Shown here: positions 1-8,876 of the stretch, in pieces | Layout of the letters: the number at the start of each line of letters is the position of its first letter | Numbering within the stretch: the stretch's first letter is position 1 | Assembly (NCBI GenBank): GCA_025350695.1 | Contig: JANXXI010000124.1 | Coordinates: forward strand, 1-49,062 | DNA: 49,062 nucleotides | Origin: Acidobacteriota bacterium | GTDB taxonomy: Bacteria > Acidobacteriota > Terriglobia > Bryobacterales > Bryobacteraceae | Direction: 5' to 3' | Made by a program: the position numbers and the translations under genes | Notes under the pieces: generated by a model | Told to the model about the DNA's origin: nothing | The model's database searches: none | What the model saw: the letters and a program-made list of their open reading frames with translations, nothing else

Positions 1-1
1 C

Positions 2-133
2 ATGGCAGAAGCTATCGTCAAACTCCGCTCTCTGTACCTCAGCGGCGACTTCGAAAACTACTGGTCTTTCCACGTCTCTCAAGAACAACTTCGCCTATAT
101 CCTCAAGGCCGCTGGACCGTCGTCGCAAAATAG
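2..133 (+). CDS. C-terminal end of a probable transposase (partial, runs off the left edge)
   Basis: An open frame enters from the left edge and ends at TAG 131-133, giving 43 visible residues. It ends in a Tyr-Trp rich stretch (ENYWSFHVSQEQLRLYP) followed by a short basic tail. From memory, this kind of ending is found in ISKra4-type transposases of environmental bacteria; I cannot confirm the family. An in-frame ATG lies at 2-4, but it is most likely an internal Met. A position beside an AT-richer accessory cassette fits a mobile-element remnant or a complete element outside the window. No terminal inverted repeat could be recognised just downstream. Confidence 0.45.
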   Translation: MAEAIVKLRSLYLSGDFENYWSFHVSQEQLRLYPQGRWTVVAK

Positions 134-266
134 ACACACCCCTCCTGAAAAGAAATTTCAAAAATATCTTGACTTTGTTCAAAGCGATGGTAGCCTTCCA
201 CATGAGACGAACCCCCATACTTACAATCTTGTTGGTAACAGCCGCAATAACAGCCTCGCGCTTCTA

Positions 267-274
267 CCCCCCCC
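267..274. repeat. C8 mononucleotide tract, probable frameshift site
   Basis: Eight consecutive C bases sit where two reading frames meet. Frame 1 starts at ATG 202 with a hydrophobic signal-like N-terminus and stops at 292-294. Frame 2 is open from 251 to the end of the cysteine-rich gene at 688. Removing one C joins them into one protein. This could be slippage, phase variation or a sequencing error. Confidence 0.5.
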
Positions 275-412
275 TCGTGGCAAAGGCCCGATAAGCACCA
301 TCGGATATTCGCTGATGATGGGACGAGCCTAACCTATTTTTTTGAGAGACTTACAGCCAACGATCCACGCTTCGGCCAACTTTCAAAAACTCAGAAATCC
401 TGGATTCGAAAC

Positions 413-688
413 ATGGTGTCACAATTGTCTTCAGTTTCATTGTTCAGATTTCTTGCCCTAACACCTACCTCGGTGTACGCGCAATATGGTTGCGGCGGCG
501 GATACAATACCGACATCACCGGATCATGCGGTATTTATTGCGGTGGCACTTATAGTGATACGGGATCCAGTCCCTCTTCTGATAGATGTGTCGGTAGCCG
601 CGCTTCTGGGCAGTCCTGTCAAAGTGACGATGAAGGCTGCAGCGGAAACTTTGCGTTTGAAACTTGTCCCATTCCATTTTGCAGCTAA
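413..688 (+). CDS. small secreted protein with eight cysteines (probably the 3' part of a longer gene starting at 202)
   Basis: The product is 91 residues. A hydrophobic N-terminus ends near AYAQ-like residues 20-24, and a Gly/Ser/Cys-rich remainder carries eight cysteines in about 65 residues, an even number suited to four disulfides. There is no Shine-Dalgarno sequence before ATG 413, and the frame is open upstream without a start codon to 251. A better N-terminus (MRRTPILTILLVTAAITA) begins at 202 in another frame and would join this one if the C8 tract at 267-274 lost one base, giving roughly 160 residues. The gene sits 17 bases before a propeller-like gene and shortly before a CxxC thioredoxin, so export and disulfide formation are likely themes. 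I do not recognise the family. Confidence 0.5.
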   Translation: MVSQLSSVSLFRFLALTPTSVYAQYGCGGGYNTDITGSCGIYCGGTYSDTGSSPSSDRCVGSRASGQSCQSDDEGCSGNFAFETCPIPFCS

Positions 689-705
689 ATTAAGGAGCCA
701 ACATT

Positions 706-1692
706 ATGACTAAACTAATGATTTCCCCACTTATTAGTACGATTCTTACAGTATATTGTTCACCGCTTCAAGCTGCTGAGAAAAAAGATATTGTCGTTGG
801 TGAGTCGGCCCAACTGCCCATTCATGCTCTTACACTTGAATTAAAACCGAAGTGGACAAAGGGTGCACTTGTCAACTTTGAAAAAAACGACACTGCCTCG
901 CCAGTTCTTCATTGGGTTGACGCCAGCCACCAGGAGTCTACTCTTGTATTCACTCTTGATGGGGCGGCAAGCATTCATATTGGTGATGCCGCTTTCGGCT
1001 CTGCGACCCTGGCCTTCACAGGCTTCGCTGCGGATCCTGATCAACGTGGTGCTGCCTTTATCGCATTTGTCTCAACGGTTTCAAAAGAGGTAACCACCGT
1101 ACGTTTGTCAAATTTCAGACCAGAGTTGATTACTGTTGCACAGGATGGAACTGTTTGGATAAAAGGTTGGCAGCCTGGTGCCAACGGTAAGGGCCTGGAT
1201 CTTACTGCTATGGTTCTCCGCCAATATGACCGAACAGGAAAAATGCTGAATGGTTTCGTTTCTCAAAAAGACGCACTAGCCCTAATGGAACGGTATCAAC
1301 TTACTGGTGTTGCTGGGCATCTAACATCCTCATTAACAAGAATCGGTTGGCACGAGTTTAGAAACGGGCCGTACTTTGAGATATCTCTCGATACGCTGAA
1401 ACTTTCCCAGTATCCCGCAGTCCCAGTGTCGGCCAAAGGTGAGTTTATAAGCGGATTGGCTATTACTGAGAATGGGACAGTTGTTGCAAACACATCAGTC
1501 TGGTGTTGTTCGGACCTGCCAAAAGGGGCATACCTATATGTTCTGGACCGCAGCAATGGAGTATGGGAACGGATTGATCTCTACAAAGGCAAATTTTCTC
1601 CGCAGCTATTGGGGAGACTTTTAGGTGCCGAAGGCGACAAATTGGTTATGGCTAATCGTGCTGGAAATGCTAACTTTGTCTCGCTAAAGTAA
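706..1692 (+). CDS. secreted protein, possibly beta-propeller-like, function unknown
   Basis: This is a 328-residue protein with a signal peptide (about residues 1-23, ending SPLQAAE). AAGGAG lies nine bases before ATG 706 and supports the start. The body is beta-rich with repeated short strands and turn motifs (ITVAQDGTVWIKGW, GLAITENGTVVANT, YLYVLDRSNGVWERIDLY), which resembles degenerate propeller blades. A CC pair occurs near residue 268. No catalytic motif is visible. It lies between the cysteine-rich peptide and the thioredoxin-like gene with gaps of 17 and 6 bases, so the three are probably co-transcribed. Codon use is AT-richer than in the genes after 3.3 kb, which suggests acquisition. 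Confidence 0.7.
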   Translation: MTKLMISPLISTILTVYCSPLQAAEKKDIVVGESAQLPIHALTLELKPKWTKGALVNFEKNDTASPVLHWVDASHQESTLVFTLDGAASIHIGDAAFGSATLAFTGFAADPDQRGAAFIAFVSTVSKEVTTVRLSNFRPELITVAQDGTVWIKGWQPGANGKGLDLTAMVLRQYDRTGKMLNGFVSQKDALALMERYQLTGVAGHLTSSLTRIGWHEFRNGPYFEISLDTLKLSQYPAVPVSAKGEFISGLAITENGTVVANTSVWCCSDLPKGAYLYVLDRSNGVWERIDLYKGKFSPQLLGRLLGAEGDKLVMANRAGNANFVSLK

Positions 1693-1698
1693 CCCTTT

Positions 1699-2271
1699 AT
1701 GCGGGCACGATTCTACCTTCCATTATTGGTATTGTTTGTGGCTTCCGCCGCGATAAATTTTAGGCAGGCCAGAAGAATTGGGGAATTAGAGGCCGCAACC
1801 GACTCTCAATTTAGGAACGGTCTACCCGAGGGTATGTTGCTTCCAGATCTTGATGCGCAGGACTTATCTGGGCATCAAGTGTCGGTTCGCTTCGGATTGC
1901 CGTCGACAAAACCACATGTCATCTATGTATTTCGGCCTTCCTGTGTATGGTGTCAACGTAACAAAAAACGGGTCAGTCTTTTAGCAGATCGACTTACTGG
2001 GAAGTACGATGTGATTGGATTGTCATTGGATCGCGAAGGGTTGGAGGAGTTTGTCGAAGGGCAATCTTCTTCAATCCGAGTTTTAACTGAGGTTTCAGAG
2101 GCTACTCGAAGTTCATACCGATTGAAAACAACACCAATGACAATAGTTGTATCTGCAAATGGTAAAGTCATGGCGAGTTGGATTGGAGCTTACGACCGAA
2201 TTCTCCTACCCGTGGTGCAACGGTTTTTCTCAATCAACCTCGAATCTGGCGAGGACTTTCCTGGAATTTGA
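1699..2271 (+). CDS. membrane-anchored TlpA/redoxin-like thioredoxin-fold protein
   Basis: The product has 190 residues. Residues 5-20 form one N-terminal membrane segment that is probably uncleaved, so the domain faces the periplasm. The fold signature is clear: a beta strand VIYVFRP, then the active-site CxxC (Cys82-Val-Trp-Cys85), and a Thr-cis-Pro loop at residues 145-146 (LKTTPMTIVV). Such proteins reduce or oxidise disulfides of exported proteins, as TlpA, ResA and MauD do. The neighbouring exported protein with eight cysteines is an obvious possible substrate; that link is inference from position. The start is ATG six bases after the preceding stop. No electron donor such as a DsbD/CcdA-like protein is present in the window. 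Confidence 0.82.
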   Translation: MRARFYLPLLVLFVASAAINFRQARRIGELEAATDSQFRNGLPEGMLLPDLDAQDLSGHQVSVRFGLPSTKPHVIYVFRPSCVWCQRNKKRVSLLADRLTGKYDVIGLSLDREGLEEFVEGQSSSIRVLTEVSEATRSSYRLKTTPMTIVVSANGKVMASWIGAYDRILLPVVQRFFSINLESGEDFPGI

Positions 2272-2723
2272 CTGACCTAATTTCTTGCGATTTCATAGGC
2301 AGCCACCGTTCTTCTGGCTACCAAGCTCCAATCGTGTTTTTTAGCAAAGTTGAGACAAGGTTCCTTGTTCCTGCCACCTCCAACAAACTGACCTCGGCTA
2401 GAGCATCCCTTAACGTCGTATGGCTTGAACCGCCGAACAAAAGGCCCGTGCCTGTCGGTATAAATTCGCTCTTAGGATGAGCTCTCCAACTTGCGCTAGG
2501 AACTAAGTCATTTGGTTCCTAACTAACCTCCGAATCGGCGGAACATTGATCATCACCGGCTATTTTCTTGCCGAATCCCATAAGGTTTTCAATCACTTAC
2601 CTTTTCCCAGAGCCCGACCCCCTTGCATGCCCTTGCCAAAATGGATTCGAGAATCAAAGGTGGCTCCTCTCAGGAAGAGCCAACCATTTCATTTCGAAGA
2701 GGAGTAAAACCGCCAACGCCCAA
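2272..2723. other. gene-free stretch with a small inverted repeat
   Basis: No convincing gene was found. A 100-codon open frame crosses it but lacks protein-like composition and overlaps the thioredoxin gene. A perfect 6-bp inverted repeat (AGGAAC at 2498-2503 and GTTCCT at 2515-2520) could form a weak hairpin. The start of the decayed SEC-C gene lies to the right. Confidence 0.4.
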
Positions 2724-3135
2724 TTATTTACTGGCTGGAACATCGAAAAAGCAAATCGGATCGAAGCCGCACTTGCCGTCGATGGCGTCGACCCTCTTCT
2801 CAGAAGCCAACGAAAAAACACTCAACCGCATCGCGACTTACCACATGCGAGCCGAACGTACTTTCCACAAATGCCTCAAGGAAAAACAGTCTTACCAAGC
2901 CGCACATCCGCTCGATGAACCGGTTTTGCGGAACGAACCCAAACCGGAAATGAAGAACGAAGCCAAATTAAGTCAACCAACGATAACTGAACATAAATTC
3001 AGCAGGAATCCCTACGTCCGTCCAGCTCCGAAAGTCGGCCGCAATGAACTCTGCCCATGTAATTCCGGCCGCAAATACAAAAATTGCTCCTTGCGGAACG
3101 AACCCAATTCCGTTAGGGAGGCTTTGGCCGCTTGA
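2724..3135 (+). pseudogene. decayed SEC-C tailed protein, first copy
   Basis: The conserved part begins in one frame (WNIEKANRIEAALAVDGVDP, from about 2736) and continues after a one-base slip near 2800 in another frame (SEANEKTLNRIATYHMRAER). It ends with a SEC-C zinc motif (GRNELCPCNSGRKYKNC) and stops at 3133-3135. The same order of blocks is found in the copy at 31034-31601, where the normal N-terminus with NATKHGFFSKHAVLLNEDD is still visible; here that N-terminus is gone. The second-last zinc ligand pair is also altered, NCS where CC is usual. The family is common in Acidobacteriota and its function is unknown. SEC-C motifs bind zinc. Confidence 0.65.
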
Positions 3136-3345
3136 TATAGAAGCGGTGCTAGAACACTTATTGGGATAACTCCTCCAACTCCAAGCGTTCAACTCGCGCA
3201 ATGTTCGTCAGGATAGTAGAGCTTTGGCCTAGCCCCGACGGAAATTGGGGGATTGTTCGGAGTCCCAACAACGGACCTGGTTCGGAAGAATCCCCCCATT
3301 TCGCATCGGGCTAGTCAAGTGGATGGATATAATGGCAGCTTAGTT

Positions 3346-5109
3346 ATGCCGCTTCGAATTTCAACCTTTACTATTTTTGCAGCATTGGCCGTACATGCCG
3401 CTGAGCCTGCTCCTAAAGAGATCATTACGATTGATGCCCATGTGCCTATACCGATGCGCGATGGCGTGAAGCTCTACGGTGACGTTTACCGGCCCAAGCG
3501 GGAAGGCAAATTTCCGGTGATCATCATCCGTACCCCATACGGTGTGCAACGGGATGGGTCGCACCAGGGGCCGACGATGTTCGCCCGGCAGGGCTACGTG
3601 GCGATGATGGTGGACGTGCGCGGGCGCTTTGAATCGGAGGGCAACTGGGATCCGTTCCGCGACGAAGGCAACGACGGGTACGACATTATTGAGTGGGCGG
3701 CGGTGCAGCCGTGGTCCAACGGGCGTGTTGGGACCAGCGGCGGATCATATCTTGGGCACAATCAATGGCGGGCGGCGTCGGCGGCCCCGCCCCACTTGGT
3801 TGCTTCGTTTCCCGCGGTGGCGTCCACAAGCATTTACAAGAACTGGGCATTCTTTGGCGGCGCGTTCCGCCTTTCTTTCAACTACGGCTGGGGCGTGGTG
3901 CGGATGCCGTTCCGAATTATGCAGCCGCAGTATTGGCATACGGAAAGCTACTCGCCCCCAGAGCTTTCTTATGACAAAATCCTTTGGAGCTTGCCGTTGA
4001 AAATGGCTGATGTGGAATCGGGTAAGGTCGTGAAACATTGGCGCGATTGGGTGGAGCATCAAAGCTTCGATGGCTATTGGAAAGCCTTCGATGACGAGGA
4101 GCGTTTCGAGAAGATCCAAGCGCCAATGCATACGCTGGGCGGGTACTTCGATATCTTTCTGGCCGGTTCGATTAACGGTTACGTGGGCATGCGGAATCGT
4201 GGTGGCAACGAGAAGGCGCGGCGAGGGTCGCGGATGATTTTGGGGCCTTGGGGACATGGGCCCAGCCAGAAGTTTGGCGACATCGACTTCGGCGCTTCCG
4301 CGATGGTGGATCAGCGGTTGATGGAGTTGCGCTGGTTCGATTATCACCTGAAAGGGGAACAGAATGGGCTGGATAAGGAGCCTCCGGTTGATTTCTTCTT
4401 CATGGGCATTAATAAGTGGCGGAAGGCGGAGAACTGGCCGCTACCGGGCACACGTTACACGCCAGTATATTTAGCGAGTGGCGGGGCGGCGAACACGGGG
4501 CGTGGGAATGGCGCGTTAAGTTTCAAGCAGCAGGCGGGGGCGGAGAGCGATACCTATAATTATGATCCGGCGAATCCGGTGATTACCTTGGGTGGGAACA
4601 ATTGCTGCGGTACGCCGACGATTGCCGGGCCGAAGGATCAGCGGCCGCTGGAATCGCGCAACGATTTGCTGGTGTACACTTCGGACTTCCTAAAGGAACC
4701 GGTGGCGATTGCCGGCCCGGTGAAGATGAAGCTGCATGCGGCCACTGACGGGCGCGATACGGATTGGATGGTGAAGTTGATCGACGTGCAGCCGAACGGC
4801 TATGCGATGAATATCGCCGAAGGAATTTTGCGAGCGCGATTCCGCAAGGGCGTGGATCAGATGGAACTGCTGGAACCAAATCGGGCTTACGAATTTGAAG
4901 TGGATATGGCGGGTACGGCGAACGTGTTTTTACCGGGTCACCGGATTCGGGTGGATATCACTAGCTCAAATTTCCCGCAGTTTGATCGCAATCCGAATAC
5001 GGGAGCGGACCTGGGCGCGGACGCCAAGCTGCGCGTGGCCAAGCAGACCGTTTATCATAGCGGTCAGAAACCTTCAGCTATCATTCTTCCGGTTGTGGAT
5101 CTTCCATGA
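3346..5109 (+). CDS. secreted CocE/NonD-family serine hydrolase (X-Pro dipeptidyl-peptidase S15 type)
   Basis: The preferred start is ATG 3346, which gives 587 residues and a signal peptide (MPLRISTFTIFAALAVHAAE); the frame is open further upstream but without support. An alpha/beta-hydrolase domain starts near residue 35 (VPIPMRDGVKLYGDVYRP). The nucleophile is Ser134 in GGSYLG, and the acidic loop is VDVRGRFESEG at about 90. GPWGHGP at about 300 supplies the probable catalytic His. A C-terminal jelly-roll domain typical of the family ends the protein (PGHRIRVDITSSNFPQFDRN). The family hydrolyses acyl or peptidyl esters and amides. The next gene overlaps by four bases and is probably translated with it. 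Confidence 0.9.
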   Translation: MPLRISTFTIFAALAVHAAEPAPKEIITIDAHVPIPMRDGVKLYGDVYRPKREGKFPVIIIRTPYGVQRDGSHQGPTMFARQGYVAMMVDVRGRFESEGNWDPFRDEGNDGYDIIEWAAVQPWSNGRVGTSGGSYLGHNQWRAASAAPPHLVASFPAVASTSIYKNWAFFGGAFRLSFNYGWGVVRMPFRIMQPQYWHTESYSPPELSYDKILWSLPLKMADVESGKVVKHWRDWVEHQSFDGYWKAFDDEERFEKIQAPMHTLGGYFDIFLAGSINGYVGMRNRGGNEKARRGSRMILGPWGHGPSQKFGDIDFGASAMVDQRLMELRWFDYHLKGEQNGLDKEPPVDFFFMGINKWRKAENWPLPGTRYTPVYLASGGAANTGRGNGALSFKQQAGAESDTYNYDPANPVITLGGNNCCGTPTIAGPKDQRPLESRNDLLVYTSDFLKEPVAIAGPVKMKLHAATDGRDTDWMVKLIDVQPNGYAMNIAEGILRARFRKGVDQMELLEPNRAYEFEVDMAGTANVFLPGHRIRVDITSSNFPQFDRNPNTGADLGADAKLRVAKQTVYHSGQKPSAIILPVVDLP

Positions 5110-5711
5110 AAATTATCCTTTTGGCATTGAGTCTGAGCTTGGCCGCCACGGCCGAAACGATTGAGGCATTTGGTTTGAAGTGGGACGTTCCGGTGGCGAG
5201 CGAATGGTCCTTCGAAAACGGCGTGCTGAAGATGCTGAGGGCGCGGCCACAGGAGAACAAACCACGCAGGCCGGTGCAGTTTGCGCTGGCACAGACCGAT
5301 CCTTATGGCGAGCTTGAGATCGCGGTGGACGTGAAGCGCCATGTGAAGTCGATGATCATCGTGTATGCGTGGCAAAAGGAAGGGTATTTTGACTATGCTC
5401 ATTTGAGCGTGGACCTGCCGTCGAAGCAGCCAGTGCATAACGGGATATTTCATTGCTATGGCGGGGATCGGGTGCGGATTTCATCGCTTGAAGGAGCGAA
5501 TGCTTTGCCGACGGAGGATTGGACTCCGGTAAAGCTGGTTTATTCGGCGAACACCGGGAAGGTGCAGGTGTGGGTTGCGGGGAAGGCTTTACCTTCGCTA
5601 CTGGCTGTAGACATGAGCCTGGGTGCGGGGCGGTTTGGGTTGGGGTCGTTTTTTGAGACGGGCGCGTTTCGGAATTTGAAATTCACTTCCATTCCTTCAA
5701 TTAAGAAGTAA
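5106..5711 (+). CDS. secreted LamG/DUF1080-like beta-sandwich protein
   Basis: This 201-residue protein starts inside the stop of the CocE gene (ATGA overlap, 5106-5109), so the two are coupled. Residues 1-16 are a signal peptide (ending AATAE). The remainder looks like a concanavalin-type sandwich: a polar strand pattern, KSMIIVYAWQ, DYAHLSVDLP, a VKLVYSANTGKVQVWVAG strand pair and a C-terminal GLGSFFETGAFRNLKFTS, which resembles the end of DUF1080 / LamG folds. These usually bind or act on glycans or related polymers. Substrate is not readable from sequence. Coupling suggests that it works with the hydrolase outside the cytoplasm. Confidence 0.75.
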   Translation: MKIILLALSLSLAATAETIEAFGLKWDVPVASEWSFENGVLKMLRARPQENKPRRPVQFALAQTDPYGELEIAVDVKRHVKSMIIVYAWQKEGYFDYAHLSVDLPSKQPVHNGIFHCYGGDRVRISSLEGANALPTEDWTPVKLVYSANTGKVQVWVAGKALPSLLAVDMSLGAGRFGLGSFFETGAFRNLKFTSIPSIKK

Positions 5712-5725
5712 CCGGGCCCCTTGCC

Positions 5726-6169
5726 GTGCCATACTACAATTTGAAAACAATGAAGGACGCCATCACCGAATACCAACAGTGGAAACAGCAGGGCAAGGAT
5801 CTGCGGTCGAAAGCTAAACAGGCCATAGAAACCCGCTTCAAAGAGCTTCTCACCGAAGCCATGCACTTAGCCGAAGAGTATCGTTCCGATTTTGGCGGCA
5901 CGCTCACGCCACCAGCCGTTATCACCGCTTTCCGCTACAAAGCCGGAGCTAAAAAAGCTACTCCAAAACCGAAACCTACGGCGGCTGCGCCCGTTATTGA
6001 GTTGCCCAAGGCCAAGCCGGATCCGAAGCTTGTCCGCATGCGCAAGACTCTCGAAGCCGCGCAAAATAAATTGGAAGACGCGAAGGCCAAAGGCTCGCCC
6101 ACGAAGAATCTGGAAGACCGCATTTACGAGATTGAGGATACCATCCGGCTGGCAACTCAAAAAAGTTAG
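5726..6169 (+). CDS. small helical, lysine-rich protein, function unknown
   Basis: A 147-residue product starts at ATG 5726; ATG 5750 (MKDAITEYQQWKQQGKDL) is an alternative. Residues 10-60 are predicted helical, followed by a Lys/Pro/Ala-rich linker (KKATPKPKPTAAAP, about 74-88) and a second helix with heptad character (residues 100-145). There is no signal peptide. The basic linker and flanking helices recall small nucleoid-associated or scaffold proteins, but no family is recognised. It lies 14 bases after the previous stop and ends 26 bases before the convergent receptor gene. Confidence 0.65.
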   Translation: MPYYNLKTMKDAITEYQQWKQQGKDLRSKAKQAIETRFKELLTEAMHLAEEYRSDFGGTLTPPAVITAFRYKAGAKKATPKPKPTAAAPVIELPKAKPDPKLVRMRKTLEAAQNKLEDAKAKGSPTKNLEDRIYEIEDTIRLATQKS

Positions 6170-6194
6170 CGGCGCGCTCAAAGCCTTGCGAATC

Positions 6195-8876
6195 TCATAA
6201 GCGGAACCGTACTCCTATCCACATCAAGCGGGGAGCGCCGGGAGCATAAAAGGTCGAGCGAGGCTTCGGGAAATCCGCACCCACGGCCGGAAGCGCCCTG
6301 GCCAGAAATCCGCCGGTCGATCCAAATCCGGTCGGCCCAAGTTGCGCCGCTGTGTTGTATCGCTGATTCAGCAGATTGTTGATCTGTCCTACTAACATCC
6401 AACGCTTCCCGAGCGCATACCGTGCCGCCAGGTTCACAACGCCATAGGCGCTGGTCGCCCCTGGGCCAAGAAAATAGGTTCCGTCGGGCCGGTGACTGTT
6501 ATTCTCATTGCCTCTGGCGAAGAATCCGGAAGCTGCCATGAAGCCAAGGTCCAAGTTGAGCTTTGCGGTTATGGCAAGGTCCGCATACGACTTAAATGTG
6601 TGTTGCGGTATCAGGGGGATCCGGTCTCCGGGTTGAATCGCGATGCCGCCATCTAGGCCCTTCGCCCTGGCATCATTAGTGCTGTTGCTGGATCCATTCA
6701 ACAGCTCCTTGGTCCTGTAGGTCGCCTCAAGCAACGTATATCCGCCCCCGATCGAAGCGCGACCCAGCTTGGCGTCCAGTCCCAACTCGATCCCCTGGCG
6801 GCGAGTCTTTCCGAAATTTTTGAAGTACCCATAGCCCGTGCGGCTTGAGCTCACAAACAGAATGTCGTTGCTATTCTCCGCGCGAAACGCGCCCAGGTTC
6901 CAGCGAAAGCTTCGCAGCCGCCCGCGAACCCCTGCTTCCTGCGTTCGCGCCACCACTTGTAACAACGGCGGATCGCCGGCGGCTGAGTTTGGCAACCGGC
7001 ACGGCCTATCAGGGTCGGCGCAACCAAGTTCAATTGAAGTTGGTCCTCGGCTCCCTTCGCTGTAGCTTGTGTACAAGTTCAAAACAGCCGAGGGAGAGTA
7101 GGTCAATCCGATAGCTGGATTCAATCGGCCAAATACTTCGAAGCCATCAAGGGAACCTGCGCCCCCTCCGGGACGAATTCGATCATGATTGCGAAGCGTT
7201 GTTCTGTTGTATCGTCCCGAAGCGGTCATGTTCCACTTGCCTAGCGTGATCGTATCGCTGCCAGAGACACTCCACGTCTGAACAGTCCCGCTCAAATCCA
7301 CACGCAAATCGTATGGCGCCCCATCCACGTTCCCGCCGGTCACTCCATCGGCGTAGGCATTGATGCCCGTGATGCTGCGATCAGGATTCAAATAGCCCAA
7401 TTGTGTCGATTGCCGGAACTCGGCTTTGCTGTGATCAATCCCCGCTCCAGCGGTGAATTGATTGTGTTCTGAAAACCACGTGGCCTGCCCGGCGGCGCCA
7501 TGGTTATTCTGGTCAATTGACGACCGATTCAGTAAGCCGTTACACTTTTCCCCGGGCTCGTCGCGCTGCAGCGCTTGCGCAATGCAGCGCCAAAATGGAA
7601 AAGGCGTGTTGACCGCCGTTGCCCCGCTTGCCGGAAACCCGGAATAGCCCGCCGCCGCAAGAGCAGCACGATCGACCGCACTCGGTTGATAGACCGATTG
7701 ATCAAGCGAGCCTTCGTTGATGTCTCCATTGAAAACGTTGCTGCGGATATCCCTGTAATAGAGGTTACCGGTAACCGAAACTTTGGTCGAAACATTCCGC
7801 CGTATGCCAAGATTCACAAAGGGCGACTTATTGTTAGTAATGTCGGGCTTGGTATAAACACTGGCGTAGTCACGCTCCAAAAAACGCTGCTCTTGCAGTT
7901 GATTTCCGGTCAGGGAGTTATTCGCATAACTCATCTTCAAATTAAGATCCGTCTTCTCTCGCCGCCAGCCCAATCGTCCAAAAAACTGCCGTACATTGGT
8001 AGGTGATGCATCCCGCCACCCTTCATCAAAGAAGAGGTTGCTGGCCAGATACCAACTCAAGCCCATATGCGCGCCGCCGTGTTCCATCTCCGCAGTCCTG
8101 CGCTGCTTGCTTCCATAGACAAGTTGAACGGACGTCCCAGAAGAGTTGCGCCCGTCCTTGGTTTCAACAGCTACTGCGCCGCCCAGAGTGTTGAGGCCGA
8201 ACAGCGGGTTCGACCCTGGCATCAATGTGATTTCCGAAATCGCGATGCGAGGAATTAAGTCCCAACTCACCGTGTCGCCGAATGGTTGGTTCATGCGCAC
8301 GCCGTCCATATAGATCGACATTCCCTGAGGCGTGCCCAGCAAGGGAGAGGCTGCATATCCCCGGTAGTTTAAATCGCTTTGGAACGGATTGCCCTGAATC
8401 TCATTCATGTGAACGCCATTCAATCGGCGATTCAAAAAGTCCGACAAGTCGACTGCCCCACTGACCGTCAATTCCTTTTGCGTGGCAACCTGCACAGGGG
8501 AAGCAATTTGATCCAATTCAAGATTGACGCCTGCCAGCGGCGTCGTCCCCACAACCTGGATAGAAGTACGTGTTTGACCCAGGCGCAGCGTGATGCTCCG
8601 TTCCAAAACGCTCGCCGGCGGTACTTCCACCACCAACACTTCAGTCTCGAAGCCCGGCTTTGAAATCTCCACTCGATGGGCGCCGACGGGCAATCCTACG
8701 ATCAAGACCTGCCCCAGCGCATCGGTTTTAAAATGCGATTTGACACCAGCCACAAGCAACACAGCGGATCTAACCGCGGCGCCCGAAGGGTCGGTAACCT
8801 TCAGGAGGACACTCCCAATGGATTCTTGGGCTATCGCAACCAAGCTCAACGTCAATAAGGCTAGAACAACTCGCAT
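6195..8876 (-). CDS. TonB-dependent outer-membrane receptor with carboxypeptidase-regulatory-like N-terminal domain (A)
   Basis: The start at 8876 gives 893 residues beginning with a signal peptide (MRVVLALLTLSLVAIAQ). The longer frame reaching 9209 crosses the divergent receptor's start and is rejected. Domains in order are: a CarboxypepD_reg-like beta-sandwich (about 20-105, LLKVTDPSGAAVRSAVLLVAG), a plug (about 125-260, DLSDFLNRRLNGVHMNEIQG, MSIYMDGVRMNQPFGDTVSW), and a 22-strand-type barrel ending with a C-terminal aromatic/aliphatic residue (MWIGVRFRL). It imports a ligand across the outer membrane using TonB energy. The ligand is unknown. It is divergent from receptor B over a 136-base gap. 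Confidence 0.9.
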   Translation of the reverse strand: MRVVLALLTLSLVAIAQESIGSVLLKVTDPSGAAVRSAVLLVAGVKSHFKTDALGQVLIVGLPVGAHRVEISKPGFETEVLVVEVPPASVLERSITLRLGQTRTSIQVVGTTPLAGVNLELDQIASPVQVATQKELTVSGAVDLSDFLNRRLNGVHMNEIQGNPFQSDLNYRGYAASPLLGTPQGMSIYMDGVRMNQPFGDTVSWDLIPRIAISEITLMPGSNPLFGLNTLGGAVAVETKDGRNSSGTSVQLVYGSKQRRTAEMEHGGAHMGLSWYLASNLFFDEGWRDASPTNVRQFFGRLGWRREKTDLNLKMSYANNSLTGNQLQEQRFLERDYASVYTKPDITNNKSPFVNLGIRRNVSTKVSVTGNLYYRDIRSNVFNGDINEGSLDQSVYQPSAVDRAALAAAGYSGFPASGATAVNTPFPFWRCIAQALQRDEPGEKCNGLLNRSSIDQNNHGAAGQATWFSEHNQFTAGAGIDHSKAEFRQSTQLGYLNPDRSITGINAYADGVTGGNVDGAPYDLRVDLSGTVQTWSVSGSDTITLGKWNMTASGRYNRTTLRNHDRIRPGGGAGSLDGFEVFGRLNPAIGLTYSPSAVLNLYTSYSEGSRGPTSIELGCADPDRPCRLPNSAAGDPPLLQVVARTQEAGVRGRLRSFRWNLGAFRAENSNDILFVSSSRTGYGYFKNFGKTRRQGIELGLDAKLGRASIGGGYTLLEATYRTKELLNGSSNSTNDARAKGLDGGIAIQPGDRIPLIPQHTFKSYADLAITAKLNLDLGFMAASGFFARGNENNSHRPDGTYFLGPGATSAYGVVNLAARYALGKRWMLVGQINNLLNQRYNTAAQLGPTGFGSTGGFLARALPAVGADFPKPRSTFYAPGAPRLMWIGVRFRL

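Noticed and set aside
2178-2480. 100-codon open frame after the thioredoxin gene
   Set aside because: It overlaps the end of that gene, lacks a ribosome site and its sequence is low in structure.
3745-4347. 200-codon minus-strand open frame inside the CocE gene
   Set aside because: Antisense shadow of a well-supported gene, with His/Pro/Arg-rich composition.
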